Source of the DNA: Schlesneria sp. DSM 10557
GTDB taxonomy: Bacteria; Planctomycetota; Planctomycetia; Planctomycetales; Planctomycetaceae
Reading direction: 5' to 3'
Assembly (NCBI RefSeq): GCF_041860085.1
Contig: NZ_CP124747.1
Coordinates: 2,418,001-2,482,000, forward strand
Length of the DNA: 64,000 nucleotides
Both the position numbers and the translations under genes were made by a program. Shown in pieces: positions 63,030 through 64,000 of this stretch. Every line of letters begins with the position of its first letter. Within the stretch, counting starts at the first letter, position 1. Under the pieces are notes generated by a model. It ran no database searches and was not told the DNA's origin. It saw nothing but the letters and a program-made list of their open reading frames with translations.

Positions 63030-64000
63030 ATGCAACGTCGTCAACGACTGATCCTTACCCTGCTGGTGATACCGTTCGCTTTGATCTTCACGACAGCGAC
63101 TCCTTCGGCCGGCGAAGAAACAAAGCGAACTCACACGGTCACGATCGCTGATTACTTCACGCAAGGTCACATTACGGAGTGCGAAATCTCACCGAATGGC
63201 CAACACGTCGCCTACGTCGAACGACGGTGGGGCGAGCCCGACGTCCCCGGCAATGTCGACATCTGGCTGGTCGACATTGCAACGAAACGAACGGAAAGAC
63301 TGACATTCGATCCAGGCCCGCAAATGATGGTCAAGTGGGCTCCTGACGGGAAATCGCTGTTCTTTCGGGGAACGTTTAAACGACCGAATGAGACAAGTCC
63401 TCCCTATAACAACAAAGCTCAAGTGTGGAGACTTCATATCGAGTCCACTCGGATCACTCCCGTCACATTCTGCTCGGATGGGATCAGTGCCTTTGAGGTC
63501 GGCACTGGAGGGGATTCTGTCTACTACGTCGAATCGGTCCCCCAGCCGCACGCCGAATGGGCAAAACTGAAGAAGGATTTCAAGAACCTCGTCTATGGTG
63601 AAGGTGCCTCCGAATGCAGTCGCCTGTGCAAAGTCAATTTGACAAATTGGCGAGTCGAGACGCTCTACGACCAGAATCGATACATTCACTCCATGAGTGT
63701 CAGTCCGGATGAAACCAGAATCGCTCTCATCACGACGCCCGACAGCTTCGACGTCACTCATGAAGGAAGCAGCCAGGTTGACATACTGGCCGTCAAGTCA
63801 GGTCGCCTGATTCAGATCCCCGATTCCATCTGGCGGGCGAACGGACCTTCACCCTATGGCTGGCTTGAATCACCCTGCTGGTCGTCCTCAGGAGAACAAC
63901 TGGCGTTCGCCGTCTACTACGACGGCTATCCGAGTGAACTGATCATTGCAGATCTGAAGACTGATGACGTGAACGTGAGAAAGACGCCCCGTCTCGCTGG
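63030..64000 (+). CDS. Secreted propeller protein, S9 peptidase/TolB-like N-terminal part (truncated by window)
   Basis: At least 323 residues, open at the window edge. The ATG at 63030 gives a signal peptide (MQRRQRLILTLLVIPFALIF, ending near PSAGE) and has AAGGA upstream; the in-frame ATG at 63006 is less likely. The mature part reads ITECEISPNGQHVAYVERRW, MVKWAPDGKSLFFRG, SMSVSPDETRIALIT and SPCWSSSGEQLAFAV, the repeated S.DG..[IL]AF pattern of TolB/DPP-IV-like propeller blades. This fits the N-terminal domain of S9-family peptidases, whose hydrolase half would follow outside the window; a plain TolB-type protein is the alternative. Confidence 0.75.
   Translation, partial: MQRRQRLILTLLVIPFALIFTTATPSAGEETKRTHTVTIADYFTQGHITECEISPNGQHVAYVERRWGEPDVPGNVDIWLVDIATKRTERLTFDPGPQMMVKWAPDGKSLFFRGTFKRPNETSPPYNNKAQVWRLHIESTRITPVTFCSDGISAFEVGTGGDSVYYVESVPQPHAEWAKLKKDFKNLVYGEGASECSRLCKVNLTNWRVETLYDQNRYIHSMSVSPDETRIALITTPDSFDVTHEGSSQVDILAVKSGRLIQIPDSIWRANGPSPYGWLESPCWSSSGEQLAFAVYYDGYPSELIIADLKTDDVNVRKTPRLA

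Noticed and set aside
1-64000. tRNA genes, rRNA genes and CRISPR arrays
   Set aside because: No cloverleaf with a GGTTCRAATCC arm outside genes, no rRNA-like stretch and no regularly spaced short repeats were found by reading; a covariance-model scan would settle it.

Overview
The window looks like the chromosome of a planctomycete, probably order Planctomycetales. This is an inference from gene content: a DUF1559 protein with a type IV prepilin-like N-terminus, a DUF1501 protein, DUF1573, FG-GAP/ASPIC (CRTAC1-like) proteins, several CxxCH multihaem proteins, PQQ-type propeller proteins and families of small secreted proteins with little recognisable homology. No rRNA, tRNA or CRISPR array was found. 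Genes lie on both strands in short blocks, with GTG and TTG starts and often weak Shine-Dalgarno sequences.

Layout. 0-3.7 kb: a polyprenyl-phosphate sugar-1-phosphate transferase and an O-antigen ligase/polymerase-like protein (surface polysaccharide). 3.9-7.3 kb: DUF1573 protein, a metallophosphatase-like tetrahaem lipoprotein and a DUF971 protein. 7.4-10.9 kb: L-fuconate dehydratase (minus) and, divergently, leuA preceded by what appears to be a complete leucine attenuator (promoter, 14-residue Leu-rich leader peptide, protector/antiterminator segments and a 10-bp terminator). 11-21 kb: MFS transporter coupled to an esterase, APC permease, DUF1501 protein, PQQ-propeller protein, GNAT acetyltransferase and aldehyde dehydrogenase.

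21-34 kb is the most striking block. It is a phospho-signalling island: a zinc-ribbon/pseudokinase/PP2C fusion followed 2 bp later by a VWA protein, an opposing RDD membrane protein, then a zinc-ribbon/FHA protein, an apparently active Ser/Thr kinase and a 1637-residue protein overlapping the kinase by ATGA. The giant protein carries an N-terminal pseudokinase, three spaced C2H2-like fingers each followed by a similar segment, and two membrane helices. Kinase, phosphatase, phosphothreonine reader and VWA adaptor together form a plausible self-contained pathway, similar in composition to the known VWA/PP2C/kinase (TerY-P) triads, but with an architecture I do not recognise.

34-44 kb: secreted alpha/beta hydrolase, YitT-family protein, an intact IS1182-like insertion sequence with a TTAA target duplication, RidA, and a translationally coupled pentahaem/TPR membrane protein and FG-GAP/ASPIC protein. 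44-48 kb looks accessory: a small secreted protein, a 315-bp tandem repeat, and a RecA-like ATPase of the plasmid/phage helicase type. 48-51.6 kb: four consecutive secreted proteins of unknown function. 52-56.5 kb: a type IIA topoisomerase pair (GyrA/ParC-like then GyrB/ParE-like). 56.8-64 kb: a monohaem cytochrome-like protein, a lipoprotein plus DUF1559 pair, a second TPR/FG-GAP/ASPIC protein, and the start of a secreted beta-propeller (S9 peptidase-like) protein that runs off the window behind a near-consensus sigma-70 promoter.
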